NCBI GenBank assembly: GCA_020846515.1 | Contig: JADLDX010000426.1 | Span: forward strand, 1-12,626 | DNA: 12,626 nucleotides | Direction of reading: 5' to 3' | From: Pirellulaceae bacterium | Lineage (GTDB): Bacteria; Planctomycetota; Planctomycetia; Pirellulales; Pirellulaceae | Shown here: positions 10,896-12,626 of the stretch, one piece after another | Layout of the letters: each line of letters starts with the position of its first letter | Numbering within the stretch: the first letter of the stretch is position 1 | Notes under the pieces: generated by a model | Seen by the model: only the letters and a program-made list of their open reading frames with translations | Database searches by the model: none | What the model was told of the DNA's origin: nothing | Program-made: the position numbers and the translations under genes

Positions 10896-12626
10896 ATGTC
10901 CTTAGCCATCAAGCGATATCTGGCCTGCCTAAGTCTCGTCTGCGCCTTGATGGCCATATACGCTACGGCTATCTCTCCATGGCTTGAGACCCCACAGCGT
11001 CCAACGCGATTAACCCGCACCTCATCTCAACCCAGTCCATCAACCGACTGGTGGAGCCATCTATTTGCCGCCGATGCCTGGCAAAACCAACGTCCCATGA
11101 TGTTGCAAACAGAGCAGGGTACGTTGCTCTTCCAAAACTTGGAAGAGTTGGAAATGGGTACCACGGAAAAACGTGGCGCTCTCTTAAGGCTTAGTCCCTT
11201 AACGCTCATCGTGCCCATCTCCAACGATGGCCAAACCGCCGCAGTTGGCGATCCAAATGCCGCAGCCCGCGCCTACCAGAATTCACAATTGGCCGTGGTC
11301 GTGGCCCGAGAGGGAGCCGATATTCTCTTTCGCGAAGCACCCGATTGGACCAATCGATCGACGCCACCGGTCATCGGTGGACTTCTCAAAGGCTCGATCC
11401 AAATTGTTGGCATCGACCCACATCCCAAACCGAATGCACTCCAAACTGGCCAAGCCAGTTCAACTAGCCAAACCAATCAAGCCCAACCCGATGCGCTGGG
11501 CGCCACAACATCGACATCAAACTCAACATCGACAACTGGACCAATTGTCAGTTGGTCTATCCGCACGGCCAACGTGCGTATCGAAGGACGCCGCGTCTGG
11601 ACGACCAACGAGGTCGAACTGACTTCGGGCAATAGTGTCGCAGTCGGTAAAGACCTCTCGATTTTCCTCAAACAAGACCTGCTGGGCCCCAATAGCAGCG
11701 ATAACGGCCCATGGGGCCTGCTCGGCCATATGGAACTGAAATCGGTCAAGCAAGTCAGTATCCAGTTGCCACCCGGTGGCCTGTGGAAAGATATGCAGAT
11801 CGGCTCACCGGAATTGACCGCTGCCCATGCCCACGTACCCGCTCGACTGACTCTCCTTTGTAAAGGTGTCTTTCAGTTTGATTTTGTTAAATCGATCGCC
11901 AGACTCTCAGACAACGTGCGGATCGAACATCGCTTTGACGGTGAAACTGCCGCCGACGAATTCATTTGTCACGAGTTGAATGCCGCTTTCGACTTGCCCG
12001 AAGAATACGCAGCTCCCGATCCACAGGCAATCATGGTCGGACCGATGCGTCTAAACGTCATCGATGCCTTGGGAATCGATTCAGTCGGACCGCTGCCGGC
12101 GCAAAGCACCGTCCAGATCTCGGCGCCCAATATTGCCACTAGCCTGACCGCCAAACGCGTCCAGGCTCAACTTGACCCACGCAAATTTGGTCAACGTCGA
12201 TTTGTGATCGATTCGCACAATGGACGCAGTAGTGAAGGCTCGCGCCAACCTCAAGTGCCCATTGCGATCAATCATTTGGGTAATCAGTTTCATGCACCCA
12301 GTCTGACCTTTGCTCCAGCTCCCAACGGCGAACATTTGGGTTGGCTGCTGGCCACCGGACCAGGCGACGTCCAAACGGCTGCGGATTCGACGATGGGCCC
12401 CGCCGTAGCCCGCTGGCAATCGACGCTTCAAATGCAACCTGCCGATGCGTTCCAGATAGTCACGCTGGACGGGCGGGCGATGATCGAAGCGGCTGAGCGA
12501 GGCCATCTGAGCAGCGATCGCATCAACATCACCTTGCAATCTACCGGTCAACCACCAGCCTCACCAGCAGAGCCCGGACTGGCCACCACCTTGCCCAGTA
12601 CGGCCAGTCAAAACTCCATGTCCCAA
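10896..12626 (+). CDS. Membrane-anchored LptC/LptA (OstA)-like protein, partial (C-terminus beyond the right edge)
   Basis: An ATG at 10896 opens 577 codons with no stop to the window edge. AGG (10885-10887), overlapping the kdsC stop, lies 8 nt before it and implies translational coupling. Residues 1-7 (MSLAIKR) and a hydrophobic stretch at about 8-30 form an uncleaved anchor or signal peptide, as in LptC. A Ser/Thr/Gln-rich linker at about 182-216 separates two beta-rich parts. Segments such as LSDNVRIEHRFDGETAADEF (about 335-354) and GRAMIEAAERGHLSSDRINI (about 525-546) resemble the repeating strand pattern of OstA/LptA jellyrolls. A second Pro/Ser/Thr-rich linker begins near the right edge. 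In proteobacteria kdsD-kdsC is followed by lptC-lptA-lptB, so a periplasmic LPS-bridge role is inferred from position, anchor and strand pattern. Its length exceeds LptC and LptA together, suggesting fusion or duplication. Confidence 0.75.
   Translation, partial: MSLAIKRYLACLSLVCALMAIYATAISPWLETPQRPTRLTRTSSQPSPSTDWWSHLFAADAWQNQRPMMLQTEQGTLLFQNLEELEMGTTEKRGALLRLSPLTLIVPISNDGQTAAVGDPNAAARAYQNSQLAVVVAREGADILFREAPDWTNRSTPPVIGGLLKGSIQIVGIDPHPKPNALQTGQASSTSQTNQAQPDALGATTSTSNSTSTTGPIVSWSIRTANVRIEGRRVWTTNEVELTSGNSVAVGKDLSIFLKQDLLGPNSSDNGPWGLLGHMELKSVKQVSIQLPPGGLWKDMQIGSPELTAAHAHVPARLTLLCKGVFQFDFVKSIARLSDNVRIEHRFDGETAADEFICHELNAAFDLPEEYAAPDPQAIMVGPMRLNVIDALGIDSVGPLPAQSTVQISAPNIATSLTAKRVQAQLDPRKFGQRRFVIDSHNGRSSEGSRQPQVPIAINHLGNQFHAPSLTFAPAPNGEHLGWLLATGPGDVQTAADSTMGPAVARWQSTLQMQPADAFQIVTLDGRAMIEAAERGHLSSDRINITLQSTGQPPASPAEPGLATTLPSTASQNSMSQ

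Noticed and set aside
11227..11622. Plus-strand frame of 131 codons rich in Pro, Gln and His
   Set aside because: It is an out-of-frame reading of the long gene starting at 10896, whose own frame is open, has an anchor and a coupled ribosome binding site.
12081..12551. Minus-strand frame of 156 codons at the right edge
   Set aside because: It is antisense to the LptC/LptA-like gene, has no motif or ribosome binding site, and fits the shadow pattern of a GC-biased coding strand.

Overview
The window looks like chromosomal DNA of a planctomycete, most likely a Pirellulaceae relative. The best clue is a large secreted protein with planctomycete cytochrome-C, DUF1549, LamG-like and DUF1553 (PSD1) regions, followed on the same strand by a Tat-exported DUF1501 protein. 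That pairing is characteristic of Planctomycetota. The remaining genes (a FabZ-ACP-FabZ-KAS group with an MRWFWIDRF start in one dehydratase, and LPS/Kdo genes) fit the same group. No mobile element, CRISPR array, rRNA or tRNA was recognised.

Layout. 1-4206 (minus strand): the PSD1/DUF1549 gene and then a DUF1501 gene that runs off the left edge. The 131 bases between them hold an 18-nt purine-rich tandem repeat and a hairpin that is complete only as RNA of the coding strand. 4207-4401: divergent intergenic region with a plausible promoter. 4402-7198 (plus strand): a compact four-gene acyl-chain operon of FabZ-like dehydratase, long acyl carrier protein, second FabZ-like protein and FabF-type ketosynthase. 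7199-7729: structured leader, a 78-residue membrane protein, an intrinsic terminator and short palindromic repeats between convergent genes. 7730-8920 (minus strand): a CelD/FemAB-like GNAT acyltransferase. 8921-9221: divergent intergenic region with a second promoter candidate. 9222-12626 (plus strand): kdsD, kdsC and a long membrane-anchored gene open to the right edge, in the place where proteobacteria carry lptC-lptA.

How the genes work together. KdsD and KdsC make arabinose-5-phosphate and dephosphorylate Kdo-8-phosphate. The following gene probably encodes a periplasmic LPS-transport (LptC/LptA, OstA-like) protein, so the right third is an LPS core and export operon. The 4402-7198 cluster looks like a dedicated rather than housekeeping fatty-acid elongation set: two dehydratase paralogues, an ACP with an insertion of about 40 residues, and no reductase or transacylase inside the window. 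One dehydratase has Tyr where the family has its catalytic His, which suggests an active/inactive dehydratase pair. A role in supplying unusual acyl chains to an envelope lipid is an inference from this content and from the nearby LPS genes.
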